60,000 nt of DNA, from NCBI RefSeq assembly GCF_030272615.1, contig NC_081414.1, positions 231,883,733-231,943,732 of the forward strand, given 5' to 3'. Of this stretch, positions 44,763-56,425 are shown one piece after another. This DNA is from Cryptomeria japonica. Lineage: Eukaryota; Streptophyta; Pinopsida; Cupressales; Cupressaceae. The notes below the pieces were generated by a model. That model saw only the letters and a list, made by a program, of their open reading frames with translations. It did no database searches and was not told where the DNA came from. The number at the start of each line of letters is the position of its first letter. Positions within the stretch are counted from its first letter, which is position 1. The position numbers were made by a program, and so were the translations under genes.

Positions 44763-45348
44763 ATGGCGGCGATGGTGGAGTGTTATGCATTGAATGCCAA
44801 TTTTGTAATGCCCGCACATTTAATGAATAGAGTTGGCAAGTTGGTGAAACCAAATTTTAATCAAGTTTCATCAGAACTTTCTGCAACCTTTAGCAAGCTC
44901 AAAAATGGAAGCAAATATCACTCTGGAATCCTCCAAGCTTATGTTGGCTTTTTGAGGACCTGTCCCTCCCAAGAAACTTAAGAAAATGTTCCTAGCAAAG
45001 GACCCTCTACTCTTGAAGGCAATTTAGTTGGTTTTAGGAGAAGAGGTGGTTGTTATCGGCCTTCGCTATAGGTGCAGAGTATACATCCACTCGCTCATCA
45101 TGGCATGGGGTTTGGAGTTGGGACACACCTGTGAAGAGGTGAGGAAAGTCTTGAAGAGAATTGTTCCAAGAGAGTACCTATTAAATTTGGAGTCCTTGCT
45201 GGAGTGGGTGGTGCCAGGATGGGGTTTTAATCTTGTTGAAGGTATCTTGGAGGAGAACGAGGAATTGAGGGTGAGACACCCACGTATCCAATTTCTTTGC
45301 TACCATGAAGAAGTCAAAGCTCGCTTCAAGGATGGGAAGGGCTGTTAA
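44763..45348 (+). pseudogene. LINE-4 ORF3, unknown protein downstream of RNase H
   Basis: It starts MAAMVECYALNANFVMPAHL 108 bp after RNase H; one frameshift near 44960 and one TAG near 45026 separate two open parts (44763-44981 and 45028-45348). Shared landmarks: PPKKLKKMFLAKD, KAI-stop-LVLGEEVVVIGLRYR (about 45015-45075), REYLLNLESLLEWVV (about 45170). They match AIKEILGSDFICAYRRYRVN and NEFLDEIDGVLDNVV in LINE-2. The non-coding 3' part runs from 45349 to the tail at 45995. Confidence 0.6.
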
Positions 45349-46582
45349 TATTTGTCTAGATTATGGACATTGAAGATGAGATTCAATAGGAGGGTGGGGA
45401 GAGAGTGGTGGAGGAATTGAGACTTAGGAGGTCGATAATGAGGAGATTATATGCAGAAATGGCAAAATAATATGCAGGGGGTGATGTGGCGGGTGGACGC
45501 AGTGGTGAGTCGGAAAAACTAGTTTCATGAGGGGCATCAGGAAAGGATGCAGAATGAAGGATAGGAGATTCACATGTAGGAGGAGGAGGTTCTTGCTGAC
45601 TCAGGGTGGTTGGTGAATCAAGTGCCTCGGCTGTAAGAGATGCGAAGGAAGAGAGATGAATTGGTCACAACATGCCATGGTACTTCTAGGTGCCAATTTC
45701 CTCTATTTTTTGGTTTAGTTAAATTTTCAGTTGAAAAATTTAAACTTTTTGGTTTTCATTGAGAACGTTTTAAGCAAAATTTGCCAAAATTTTGAATGGC
45801 AAGATGTAATATGTGATTTTTCGTACTCATAGCATGGGGGTGTGGGGTTAGTGTGGGCACAGGTTACTGGTTCTGAATTTCCAGTTTTTTGTTGGGTGGT
45901 TTTAGAGAATTTATTGATAGCTTATTATCTTACTGAAGTTGTACTGTTTAGTTTTAAATAAATAAAATACAAATATTACCGATCAAAAAAATAAAAATCT
46001 CTATTTCTATCTTCCACTTTGCTTTTTTCCAAAAATCTCTCAAAAAGCTCTGAATCAACTTTCAATAAGTTAACTATCTCCTCCTCTTTATTTCCTCCAA
46101 TCATTCTTTTTCATCTTTCAATCAACTTTTTTCTCAATCAGTTAACTCATTAATCTATTCAATCAATTATGTTCTACCTCCAAATCAACAGTTCAACTGT
46201 CAATCAACATGTGAGCTCACCTGAGTTCCACCTTTTGATCAATCTATTCCACCTTTCAATCAATCCTCTCCAATAATCTATAAATTGAGCATTCAATCTC
46301 CATTTTCAACAATCACAATGAATCACGAACAATCACTCTGAATCATGAGCTTTGAATCTTTGTGTCAATTGCAAGTTGCCAGCGCGATATCTGAGAGCCA
46401 TCATACCACAAAGAAGAGAAGAACAATGGAAGCCATGATGCACAATAGGGAGTTTTATATTGTTTAATTTTATTCTATTTTGCATCTATTTCATTGGTTT
46501 ATGTTTGAATTGCTTAGATAGTTAAGGGATTCATGATTTTCCTTATTTCCTATTTAGCAATTATGATTTTGAGCATACAACA

Positions 46583-48330
46583 CCAACATTATTCCTAGAA
46601 TTGGTTGGCCATCCCAAGAGTCATCCCCCAAAAGTCATTCCTTATATCCCATGTGATATGCTTGGTAATGATATCCTTGCAATGCAACATGAAGCTCCAA
46701 ACTGCAGACCCCTTAGGAGGATTTTTGACATTGAGAATACAGATGGGTTCTTTAGAGTCTAAATATTTATTTCTCAGAATTTGAACCCATTTAGAATTGC
46801 ATTGATACATACTCCAAATAAGTTTGGTGCCCATTACAACATTCATAATATTGAGTTGTTTGATTCCAACCCCTTTGGCCTCCTGGGGCCTATAGATCTT
46901 TTCCCATGAGATAAGTGAGAATTTATGGGAGTCCTTGGTGCCATTTCATACTAATTTTTGTAGTATTTGGACGAGCTTTCCTACTACAGCTTCAGGAATC
47001 TTCATACAAGACATTCTACTAAATTTGAATGGCAGATAAGACTGCTTTGATCCTTAATATTTTGCCAGTATATGTTAGCCATTTGCCCTTCCATAATTCC
47101 ATCCTTTTTTTTGCATCTACCAATAAGATCTTCCCAATAGAATTTTGTGTTCATCCCTACAAATAGGGGGATCCCCAAAATTTCCCAGGGAAGCTTGTTT
47201 TTCTTAATCCAAGAATCTTAACAATATCTCTTTGAAGGTTGGGTCAGGTGTTGAGGAAGAAAACCTTCGATTTCCTCCAATTAATACTTTGAATAGAAGC
47301 CTTATTTTAGTCATCCAACACTTTCCTAATGGTTCTTGCCTCACATCTGGATGCCTGCCCAAACAATATGGTATCATCAGCAAACTGCTGGTGGGTGACT
47401 AAGTCCATGCCATTGGTGATGCTTATACCCTTCCACTGTCCCTCCAGCCTACAATGTATAATAGCTCTGCCCAATTCATTTTCCATAATTATGAAGAGGA
47501 AGGGTGATAAAGGTTCCCCTTGTCTGATTCCTTTAGAGGACTCAAAAAATCCATGTGATTTACCATTTTGAGTATCGAGAACCTAGGGGATTATATATAA
47601 CTGCTAATCCATTTGATCCAGTTTTCATGAAATCCAAACTTAGTTAACTCACTAAGGAGAAATTGTTTGTCCACAAGATCATGTTCCTTGAGGATATCCA
47701 TTTTTACAATCATGCAGGGAGAGTGGAGTTTCCTAGTAGAGTGAATTGGTTCATGTGCCACTATGATTCCTTCCACAATTGATCTTCCTGGTGAGAAACC
47801 ACTTTGCTCCTCTGATATCACCTGATCGATAACTTTTTTGATTATGTTTGAAATAATTTTTGTTATGATCTTGTATGACATATTTAATAATACTACTGGC
47901 CTATATTCATTCATATTCTATGCCTCTTTTTTCTTGGGAACTAAAGCTATGAAAGTATGATTCATTACCCCTAGAATGGTTGCTTTCTTCTTGGACTCCT
48001 CTACTGCCTTCCACAGATCTTCCTTCATAATATCCCAAATGAATTGGAAAAATCTTGTTGTAAATCCATCTGGGCCAGGATTTTTATCAGGATTGAAGTG
48101 GAATGTAGCAATCTTGACTTCATCTAGCGAGATTGGTTTATATAGCTCAAGATTGTCAGCCTCAGAGATCAAAGAGGGGATTATGCTCAAGAATCTGTTC
48201 CTTTCCTCATTTTGGATGAGGGTGTCTCTATTCATAATCAACTCGAAGTGCCTTACTGCCTCTTGATTTGTCTCTTCCGTAGTTTGAGTTAGGGAGCCAT
48301 CCTCCTTTTGAATTTATACTTTTCTCTTCC
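46583..48330 (-). pseudogene. LINE-2 ORF2, reverse transcriptase
   Basis: Minus-strand blocks from high to low coordinate: NPDKNPGPDGFTTRFFQFIW (about 48090), TFIALVPKKKEA, YRPVVLLNMSYKIITKI (47900), ISEEQSGFSPGRSIVEGIIV (47780), VKMDILKEHDLVDKQFLL, then a catalytic block reading HQQFADDTILFGQA (about 47350-47400) with both Asp intact. The end (46595-46846) leads into the zinc-binding region, which continues at 21749. Stops lie at several points, so the copy is dead, although the catalytic box is better kept than in LINE-1. Confidence 0.9.
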
Positions 48331-49463
48331 TACTTTAATTAACAATGGTTGACTTATGAAAGAACTTGGTCTTTCTACCCCCCTCATTTAGACAAATCTC
48401 CCTAGATCTTTGCTTCCAAAATGTTTCCTCTCTTGCAAGGAGTTTATAAAGTTGGGCCTTTAGGTCCTTTTCTTTTTCAAATTCTAAAGAGGTCATTCCT
48501 CTCAATATTATAGCTCCATTTAGCTGTTGCAACTACTCTTCTACTTTGACTTTTTCTTCAAAGATATTTTTTAAGTGGTTCTTGTTCCATTCTTTGAGCT
48601 TGTGTTTGATGTAGGTTAACTTTTTTCTTAGAAGATATATTTTGGAGTGATTGCCAATTCTTACCTTATTCCACTAGACTTTCATAAGCTCCATTAGTGT
48701 TGGGTCCTTTAGCCACATATTTTCAAACCTAAATGGGCCTTCAAAATTCCTATCCTCATGCCACCAAGATAATGCTACATGGAAGTGGTCTAATCCAGTG
48801 TATGGAAGAATGGTTGTTTCTAGGGAGTTAGTATTATTTGTCCAACTCCATTAAGAAATAATATGTCCAATCTCTCTAAAATACTACTAAACCCCTGCCT
48901 TCGATTAGTCCAGGTGAATGTATCATTCTTGCTTGGAACTTCCCTGAGTTGATTCTCATCCACAATTTTTTGGAAATATAATTGAACTCTCGTTAGATTT
49001 TGAAGACCCCCTTGCTTTTCTGAATTGTTCAAAGTAGCATTAAAGTCTCCTCCGATGATGACCTTGATATCATTATGCAAATTCAACCAATTAGTGAATT
49101 GTGCCAGAGTTATCTCTTATCCATAGCGGAGATAGGCTCATACACATTTATGACTATAAATATTTTGTTTTGACTAAGCAATCTGTAGTTTACTGTCATC
49201 CAGCTCTGGTTTTGTACCAATGACTCACATTGGGTGGATAATAGATTCCAAAGAATAATTAATCCACTAGAGGCCCCACTAGATTCCACAAAGGATCCAT
49301 CCTAGATACATTAGGCTCTCAATCTATTTTGGATCTCATCCTTACTCCATTTAGTCTCTTGCAAAAGAAATATGTCTACTTTGCTAGTGTCTATCTGATG
49401 CCTAATTTTGCACCATTTTCTAGGGGCAATTAAGTCCCTAGCATTCCATGTTATGAGCTTCAT
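48331..49463 (-). pseudogene. LINE-2 ORF2, endonuclease and linker
   Basis: Translation from ATG 49463 (minus) reads MKLITWNARDLIAPRKWCKI and VDIFLLQETKW, the start of the APE-type endonuclease. The stretch 48820-49086 has VIIGGDFNATLNNSEKQGG, with the GDFN catalytic word, and ERLDILFLNG near the C-terminus of the domain. A helical linker (48335-48790) leads to RT. The start overlaps the ORF1 stop as ATGA (49460-49463). Confidence 0.88.
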
Positions 49464-50207
49464 GGCTCCTCAGGAAGGAGGATCTCCTTCCCATTTCTTA
49501 GTTTACTTTTCTCTCTATAATTCCTTGCCATTTCCAACTTTGCCTTATTGGACATTCATCCTCTCTATTTCCTCCTTTCAATGTTTGGTTTCTTTATGAT
49601 GGATTCAGTTTGTATAATGCTTCATTCACCCATGATGTTTACAACTCCCTCCTCAAAAAATTCTTCTGTATCTAATTCTGATTCCTCAACTGTAGTATAT
49701 TCCTTTTATAGTTTTATTTATTCATTATTTGGTTCCTTATTTCCCACCTCTCTATTTGTTAGGCTTGTTGGATCTCCATCAATCTTCACCTCATAGATTT
49801 CTTCTGTTGTGTTCTACTTAGTCACCGGTCCCCTGTTTGTGTCTACGCACTCATATTCTCCTATTTCCATTTGATTAGGGCATGCATTTAATTCCTCTTC
49901 CATCTCATGCTCTTTTTCATCTATTTATTCATTGTTGTCTTCAAGGGGATCCCTTCCTTGTCTCTCATATCATCCAATGATATTGTGCAAGTTGGGGTAT
50001 TTTCCTACTTCCATTCATCAACTTTTAACCCATTCAAATATTCCACATAAAAGGGAGATGTCAAGTCCAATCTATTCTTCTCCTTGTTCAAAATGCATGT
50101 GACAAGTTCCATTTCACCATTCCAATCAGGGTTCATGATCTTGCCTAGACTTTTTGAATTATGATATCTATCAAGGATAGTTTTGTTGACATTTGCATGA
50201 AGATTGC
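49460..50207 (-). pseudogene. LINE-2 ORF1, C-terminal part
   Basis: Contains QCNLHANVNKTILDRYHN next to the solo LTR junction and ends in LRNGKEILLPEEP followed by TGA. The end resembles GKRKILPKES of LINE-1 ORF1. Long hydrophilic stretches between have several stops. It joins to 53063 when the solo LTR and one copy of ATTGAT are removed, giving RMMNQCNLHAN in frame. Confidence 0.75.
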
Positions 50208-50212
50208 ATTGA

Positions 50213-53062
50213 TGAACTATTATGTTGTCATTGATGTCAATTGTAATCAGTATTAATGTTGTAATAATGTTGTTTTGCAACCGGTAGGTTAGCTAGTGAA
50301 GGAAACCGGTATTACATGAGAAGCAGTGAGTTCAACCGGTAACCCTACTTGTTGATGTGCCAAACCCTAACCAATGGAGCTTGGTGAATTGGTTGTATTG
50401 GTTTATGATTAAATGATGAACGATATGTTAGCATTTCACAAAGGGAGAGTGTTTGCATTCTAGTAAGTTTGTTGGTATGAGGATATTGAGAAGGTTGTTG
50501 AAGATTGTGGATATAACTAAGAAAGGATGATTACTGTCTTAATAATATTATTTTGTCATTGATGTCAAGAAATTGATTTTCTGATTCAATATGATGTTTC
50601 CATATCTTAATGAGTATGTTTTGATAAGTATAAAGATGTCGGTAAGTGACACAGAAAGAATGAAAATGAAGGGAGTAATAAGTTATTCAATGGGCAACTA
50701 TTACCGAGTTAGACAATGATGAGATTTTGTTGTTTTGATTATTTTGATATCCTATATATATATGAGTATTCGAAGAATGAGAAAAGATTTCATTCATTAG
50801 ATGAGTTAAGGTTTGATACTGTTCTATGTTATCGAGCAAGATGCTAGTCGGTAAACCCTAAGGTTATCGCTATTGGTTAAAGAAGGCAGAATATCTACCG
50901 AGTGAGGTTTAGTATTTATTGAGTAACAACCGAGTAATAACAGAATGCATTGGATGGATAAAAGCATTATTAAATGAAAGATGCTAATGAGCTGGAGATG
51001 TATAGATGATTGGTATGTCGTGAAAGAAGTTTGTTGAAGATCTACGACAATGAAAATACAGGAGTTAGATCTACAGCGTAGATTGAACGGTCATAACCTA
51101 ACACAAGTTCCAAGGTGAGATAAAACATTTTTAGATCGAAAGATACAATGAACCTAGTCAAGTTTAAAGATTTGATGGCTAAGATTGATCATGGGAAATG
51201 TGATCAAGGAGATTAAGTGGTTAGGAATTGTTTATAAATAAGAAATTATTAATGAACAATGTATGCGGGCAAATAGAAGAACAGTGATACTACAGTAGTG
51301 ATCACCGAGCACATAAAATTGAATATCTGATTAAAGAACAGATTGAGAAGCCCAACAAAGAGCAAGATAAGTCTTATGACAAGATTATTTTGAGCACATA
51401 GAGTCTTCTTTAAGCATTTCAAATGTGAAGTTGCAGATATATTTTATAATGTTATTTATTTTGTAAGTAACAGGAAATCTCTTAACCGAGTGGACCTAAC
51501 AGTCTTATTTGTAAATCCTGTAGCAAGGTAACATTCTGAATGAGTGTTTGAAGTCCTTTGACAAGGTCACTTCTAACAAAGTGCAAGATTCTAACAAGTC
51601 TGAGGGAAATCCCTTAACCGGGTCACATCTAGCAATGTGTTTATGTAATCTGTAATAGGATTGGCTTTTAACCGAGCATACTGTAGCAGGGTATATTTCT
51701 TAGTGGGTCCGAAATCCCATAGTTGTTTTTCCCTATTTGGGTTTCCACGTTAAATCTAGTGTGAAATGTGTTATGATGTCTTAAGTGTATCTGTTTATGA
51801 GTTTGAATGATTTACAGTTATAGTTGTATAGCAGTAAAGGCTACCGAGGTTGAATTTGATAAATATATTGCAGAGTGAGTTTTTATGATTCACCCCCCTC
51901 TCTCATCTTATTAACACGATAATGATTATGCCACATATGCATGTTGTATGTGAAGAGTTTCAAATGTTTTTTGGCACGTAGAGATAACGGTTTTATCTTG
52001 GGAATGAGTGAGTGCATTGCATGAAGTGGAAACCGCGTGATGAATTATAGGAATCGATGAAGCGGTGATCAAGGAGCGGTCGAGGTTGTCTTGAACTATG
52101 TGTAATGATTTCTATGTAATCCAACAGTCATACTTGAACTGATTTGTTTGTAATCTCTATGAGATCTTAGGTTTGTGATGTGTTACCAACCTATTGTTTT
52201 GTTTATAAGGTCGATGAGTTATTTTGTTGTAGTGTTGGCAATTTTGGTTGTGTAAGAGTGATTGGTTGTTGAACCAGAAGGTGTATCTATAGTATGTGTG
52301 AAGGAATATAGAAGCATGAAAAGGATCTAATCAAGAAGAGTAGTGCTATTTACCAAATCAACAAACCCCTGCTGTTCTCTCACAATTACAATAGTCAAAT
52401 CCCTTAACTGGGTAAGCTTTAACAAGCTTAGTGCTATCTAAATCCTCTAACCAGGTGATCCATTAGCTTAGATTTCAAATCCTCTACCGAGGTTACTCCT
52501 AACATGGTATTTCTTCTAATAGGGCATTATAGTCAATCCCTTAACTGGTTGGTCCTTAACAGGATCTGTTCTTAACAGGACTTTTTGTAAATCTTTAACA
52601 GGCTTGGCTCCTAATAGGGCAAACTTCAGAAGAGTTTAGAATATTTGTGGGTTTTCATCCCCACCGTGGTTTTTCCCATTTGGGTTTCCACGTCAAAATC
52701 ATTGTGTCAAGTTGTGAATGGTTTTTGTGGTTATGTTTGATATGGTTAATTTGCTTAACTGTTAAATCCACTTAGATATGGAAAGATGACTGACAGTAAT
52801 CTGAAATGTGCTTTTAGTTTTGTCAGTAAAGTATTTGGATGTTTTGGTTATATGGTTTGAGAGTTTCAGAGTTATTATATTGTTATTTTGATATGCCAGT
52901 CAAACTGGTAAACTATCAATGCTATTGAAGTTTGTAGTTCAGTGTTTGAACCAGTTAGTTCTGAGATTGTCTTGGGAGGTTGTTTTTTGAGTTTGGTGAA
53001 AGTTTAGTCAGTTTTCTATCTACTGATTCACTTCCCCCCTCTTAGTAGTTGTCCAGATCCTT
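50213..53062 (+). repeat. solo LTR in LINE-2 ORF1, itself interrupted
   Basis: Flanked by ATTGA(T) at 50208-50213 and 53063-53068. The left end reads TGAACTATTATGTTGTCATTG; the right end, after a GATTCACTTCCCCCCTCTTAG stretch, is not a clean CA, so the terminus may be decayed. The word TTTGGGTTTCCACGT and repeated phrases of the type CTAACAGGG are typical of the LTR families in this window. Interrupted at 50535-51921 by a related LTR. Non-coding. Confidence 0.75.
50535..51921 (+). repeat. second LTR inserted in the 50213-53062 LTR
   Basis: Starts TGTCTTAATAATATTATTTT and ends near CATCTTATTAACACGATA. The 7-bp word ATGATTA is present at 50527-50533 and 51922-51928. It carries TTTTGTCATTGATGTCAAG near its start, a TATA-rich CTATATATATATGAG near 50752, CCCTATTTGGGTTTCCACG near 51735 and GATTCACCCCCC near its end, the same succession as in the host LTR. 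The terminal dinucleotide is not canonical. Confidence 0.65.
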
Positions 53063-54440
53063 ATTGATTCATCATACGATCGAGTTTATGGGTGTATTGA
53101 TTGGCCTTATCCACTTCTACAGTTTCATTGCATTCTAAAAATTCATGTTTATTGGATTTGCATTAAGGGCATAAGTTAACCAGATCTTCTCTTTCTATTT
53201 TTTGATTCTACACTTCATCCTTAGAAAGGATTTCTATCTCATTGGGAATCAAATTGATTAGGGAGGATCTCTATGCAAATTCTAGCATATGCACTCAACA
53301 CCCTATCCTCCAAAATTGGATTCACAGATATCACATTTCCCAGTCCTTTTCTATTGTCCTTGAGAGCCCCTTCTCCCTAATATCCATAGGGATATTGTGT
53401 AATCTAGTCTAGACTGGACCTCTATTGGTTTTATGTTTCCAAGGATTGAAATTTGGATACCATTCAATTAAATACAAAAAAACACTGTTGATATAGTGTG
53501 GACCACTGTTTAGGGATTTTTTTATCTAATAAAACAATAAATTCTATCAAAAAATAGTCGTTGGGTAATGATTTGATGGAGATCTGATTTCCCCATTTTT
53601 TATGGAATCAGGATTCAAATCTTTCAGGATTAATGTTCCCTCCCCCCTTATTGAAAATTCATACATTTTGTAATCTTTCCTTATCCTGAGCTAATCTTGC
53701 TTCTTCAATTTGAATGTGAGGGATTGAGGACTTACAATTTTGATTCGTGTTCAGGATGTGTGTTCCTGGTCACTTGTATTATTTTTATTGTTCTTCCAAG
53801 GTCTATTGGTTTTGTCTCCGTCATTGTGCCCTATCTCCAAAGAGTTTTGGGATCTCCAGTCAATTGTAGTGTCCGCATTAGGTTTATTGATTTTACTGGA
53901 CCACCTATTCCATCTGCCATGGATTCTTTGCCCAAAGGAGTTCTCCGCTCTTTTTCTCAAGAGATTTGGATGGTTCTGCCATCGCCTCTGAGGATGAATC
54001 CAATTGGGATTTATCGACCTATTTTTTCCTTACCTATGCAACCCTTGGATTCCTTCTGCCTTGTGGTCAAAATAATCCCCAATTTTGCATCAACTATTTC
54101 CCTTTGAGATTCCCTTGAGGACCGATGTTTGTTGGATTACATTTGTCAATCCACTATCCTCCTTTAAAGACTCACAAGGGGATATGCATTCTCTATTGTC
54201 CATGTATGAGGCTCTCCAAATTGGCTTTAGCCCTCGCACACAGATCCTCCATAGGAATTTCCTTGTCGACTTCATCACTTCACCTGCTATAGTTAGGGTC
54301 CCTGACATTTGCAAACATGCCTCTGTCTACTGGGATCCATGCTTGATTTACTGCATGATTCCGTGTACCCTTGGTCAGAAAGTTGGGAACACATTTTTTT
54401 TGTCTACCTATCATACCTGTATTGCAATGTTCTCCAACTA
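53063..54440 (-). pseudogene. LINE-2 ORF1, N-terminal part with DUF4283-like region and zinc knuckle
   Basis: Minus-strand reading, upstream to downstream: NQAWIPVDRGMFANVRDP (about 54330), further degraded sequence, the DUF4283-like core with SIKSLPNDYFLIEFIVLLDK (about 53580) and WYPNFNPWKHK (about 53440), then LGNVISVNPILEDRVLSAYA, and a CCHC knuckle at 53130-53171 (C-P-stop-C-KSNK-H-EFLE-C). Stops and frame changes are frequent. The part ends at the solo LTR. Plus-strand frames here (53697-54441) are antisense shadows. Confidence 0.7.
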
Positions 54441-54590
54441 ATAGTTGGGGGGTTTCTTAGTGACATACCAATCGAATGCATCTTCATCTATAGTCTTCTA
54501 CATGGCTTTATTTTGGTGGCATCTTCATGTGTCTAGATTTGCACTTTGTCATGTTGTATTCTCTTGCATGAGCTATGTTGTAACACACTA

Positions 54591-55249
54591 AAATAAAGTG
54601 CCACACCTCTTTGTACTTTATAATTGATGACATATTTGATGCAATCCTCTTGCACTCAGTAGATTAGGAAATATCTTGTGAGACTTGGTGCATGGCTCTA
54701 GTTGAGACTTAGATTGTAAAAATTTGTGCATGGCTCTAGTGAGACTTAGATTTTACCAATCTTCCATTGACGAGTATCCAAATGATGCTCAAGTGGGTGT
54801 CTCCATGCCTGTTCTTCATCATGTTGCAGTGACTAATTCATCATTAGTTTTTCATCAACATTGGTACCTAGTATTGTCACACTTTAATATTCTTGGTGTA
54901 ACATTGGCTCAATATCTTCCTAGTGGGGAGGAATTTTGGTCAACATCATTGGAACATATTTGCAAGAGATTCTAAATTGAGAGGGGGCTTTATGATCTAT
55001 CTTCTTCTCTCTTATGGGGGGCATTTTTCCTCACATGAGGTTTTGTTCTTCTCATTCTTAATTGAGAGCAATGTGTGCTTGTATCTCTCTTTTAGGGGGG
55101 AGTTTTTTCCCTTTGGGTTTTTTCTCTTTTTCTCTGTTTGTGGGAGATTGCATTGCCTTGCATTTGTCCAAGGGTAACTTACATGGCCTAGTAGTCGAGA
55201 CTCATCTTTCATTGTTAGCTTGAGTCTACATTCCCCTCAGTTGCACTTG
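54591..55249 (+). other. 3' internal part of the coding-poor LTR element
   Basis: No recognisable protein. A 38-bp tandem duplication containing GTGCATGGCTCTAGT occurs at about 54688-54763. The sequence close to the polypurine tract (TAGTCGAGACTCATCTTTC and following) is of the kind usually found just before a Copia 3' LTR. Confidence 0.5.
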
Positions 55250-55261
55250 GGGGGGGGGGGG
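55250..55261 (+). other. polypurine tract, 12 consecutive G
   Basis: An uninterrupted run of twelve G directly before the LTR start TGTTGACATAC. Length may vary through slippage or assembly. Confidence 0.7.
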
Positions 55262-56418
55262 TGTTGACATACATTATGTCTTATAATTACACTTTACTTA
55301 AGTTGACTTAGGATAATGCATTCATTGTAGTTTTCATACGAGACACTTAGGGAAGTGTGCATCTAGGGAAGATTATTGTTAAAATATTGAAATTGAAGCA
55401 ATTATGCATAACAATGAGCTACAATCATCAAACAGAGCCATGAACCTAGATATGAGAAATATGAGAGTGTTTAGATATATTCTCAAAAAGTTGTCCTAAA
55501 TTGTTGGGACTAGAATGCCCATCGTTTTGATCCTCTCAACTTTTCACCATCAAAAAAGGAATATGTTCGTCTCTGTGAATTATGTCAATCCTGAAAATTG
55601 TAGCTCCGCACCTATTCCTGCACACAATAGAGAAGGGAAAATGGTTGGGAATAGGGGTTTACCTTAGGTCAAACCCCATTTTTGGAATTAATCATGAAAT
55701 AAAATTTAAATTTAAATGAATTGTAGTAATAGAAATGATTTCCTTTTGAGGGAAACGTTGAAAATGTCTGAAACGCTAATGAAATACCTCTTTATGAAGT
55801 TTTGTTTGTCTCCACGAGGAATTAGGGTTTCATGTAGTCTTCATAAAACATAGAACATGAATGTCATCTCCAATGCTTGAATCTTGACATCACTCATGGT
55901 CCAATGCTTGAAAGAAGACCGATTGCATGCTCACTTGAATTTGATTGCTTGATTTCTTGAATTGATCGATCAGATCCCTATTATTTTTTGAAATAAGAGA
56001 GGTAGACCTTCTTTTATACATGCTTGGTCAAAAAACAAATTAATGTTTTGACATGGACTGACACGGGATCTAACTTCTCGCCCATTTAAAGTTACCATTG
56101 AGAGTCCCCAAAGTAGGCCCTAATTTGGAGGACCAGAGTGAGGGTGCTTTGGTCCTGACTAATTAGGGACTCAAAATTTATGTGGAAAAAGCATAGGTGT
56201 TGGAAATATTTAGTTTAGTACATGGTCTGAGTAGAATCAGGGCTCCAATCAGGCCTCAGGGAATGAACACCAAAGTGAGGGCCCAAATGAGGATAAAATT
56301 ATAAGGGAGTACAATTTAGGATGCTACAAGAATACAATTTATTCTTGTCTATATTTGTCTCACTTGTGTTGTGCTTTTCATTAGGCTCTAGATCTTGGTT
56401 ATTATTGGTAAATTCTCA
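55262..56418 (+). repeat. 3' LTR of the coding-poor element, interrupted
   Basis: Bases 55262-55376 match the start of the 5' LTR (17486 onward) and 56329-56418 match its end. The middle 250 bp or so of the LTR is missing and replaced by another LTR (55377-56328). The right flank is GACTAAG (56419-56425). Confidence 0.8.
55377..56328 (-). repeat. minus-strand solo LTR inside the 3' LTR
   Basis: In minus sense it starts TGTAGCATCCTAAATTGTAC and ends CAATATTTTAACA, with a TATA word TATAAAAG near 56013. No target duplication is seen and about 250 bp of host LTR are lost at the site, so an insertion with deletion, or a later deletion, is implied. Non-coding. Confidence 0.65.
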
Positions 56419-56425
56419 GACTAAG

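Larger units (their letters stand above)
44124..45995 (+). mobile_element. LINE-4: 5'-truncated LINE
   Basis: A 1.9-kb insertion flanked by the 16-bp duplication AATCTCTATTTCTATC (44108-44123 and 45996-46011). It starts inside the ORF2 C-terminus, contains RNase H and ORF3, and ends with ATTACCGATCAAAAAAATAAA. Truncation at the 5' end is the normal outcome of target-primed reverse transcription. It lies in the 3' LTR of the large element, downstream of LINE-3. Confidence 0.93.
21750..46582 (+). mobile_element. large LTR element without pol, carrying three nested insertions
   Basis: 5' LTR 21750-23193 and 3' LTR 39112-46582 (split by LINE-3 and LINE-4) both begin TGTAGACACC and end in ACAACA. 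The target duplication CCAAC is present at 21745-21749 and 46583-46587, inside LINE-2 ORF2. Without inserts it is about 10.8 kb, with about 7.9 kb internal. It encodes a small basic coiled-coil frame (23591-23845) and a Gln/Asn-rich frame (25974-27920), but no protease, RT or integrase, so it fits the class of large retrotransposon derivatives. A hairpin abuts its polypurine tract. Confidence 0.92.
39112..46582 (+). repeat. 3' LTR of the large element, split by two LINEs
   Basis: LTR pieces are 39112-39356, 43496-44123 and 45996-46582. They match the 5' LTR in order. The interruptions are LINE-3 (39357-43495) and LINE-4 (44124-45995), each flanked by a duplicated piece of LTR sequence. The TATA word is kept at 46279-46285 and the end is ACAACA followed by CCAAC. 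Confidence 0.93.
18775..54590 (-). mobile_element. LINE-2: minus-strand L1-type LINE, split by two insertions
   Basis: Read on the minus strand: ORF1 (about 54440 to 53063, then 50207 to 49460), ORF2 (49463 to 46583, then 21749 to about 20215) and ORF3 (19902 to 19137), ending in an A-tail seen as a T-run at 18775-18783. ORF2 is interrupted by the 21750-46582 element and ORF1 by the solo LTR at 50213-53062. The frame closes neatly in ORF1 when the insert is removed. Its 5' end is only placed to within about 150 bp and the LINE's own TSD could not be confirmed. It lies inside the coding-poor LTR element. Confidence 0.85.
17486..56418 (+). mobile_element. coding-poor LTR element hosting the nest
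   Basis: 5' LTR 17486-17948 and 3' LTR 55262-56418 share their starts (TGTTG..., then TAATTACACTTTACTTAAG) and ends (CTAGATCTTGGTTATTATTG). The element has a tRNA-Met-type primer site after the 5' LTR and a 12-G polypurine tract before the 3' LTR. The flanks carry GACTAAG on both sides. Once inserts are removed only about 1.5 kb of internal sequence remains (17949-18774 and about 54591-55261) and none of it codes for recognisable proteins. It therefore resembles a small non-autonomous LTR element depending on proteins from another copy. LINE-2 lies inside it. Confidence 0.8.

Noticed and set aside
53697-54441. Two plus-strand frames of 136 and 118 codons
   Set aside because: They lie antisense to LINE-2 ORF1; the minus-strand reading gives the coherent protein pieces.
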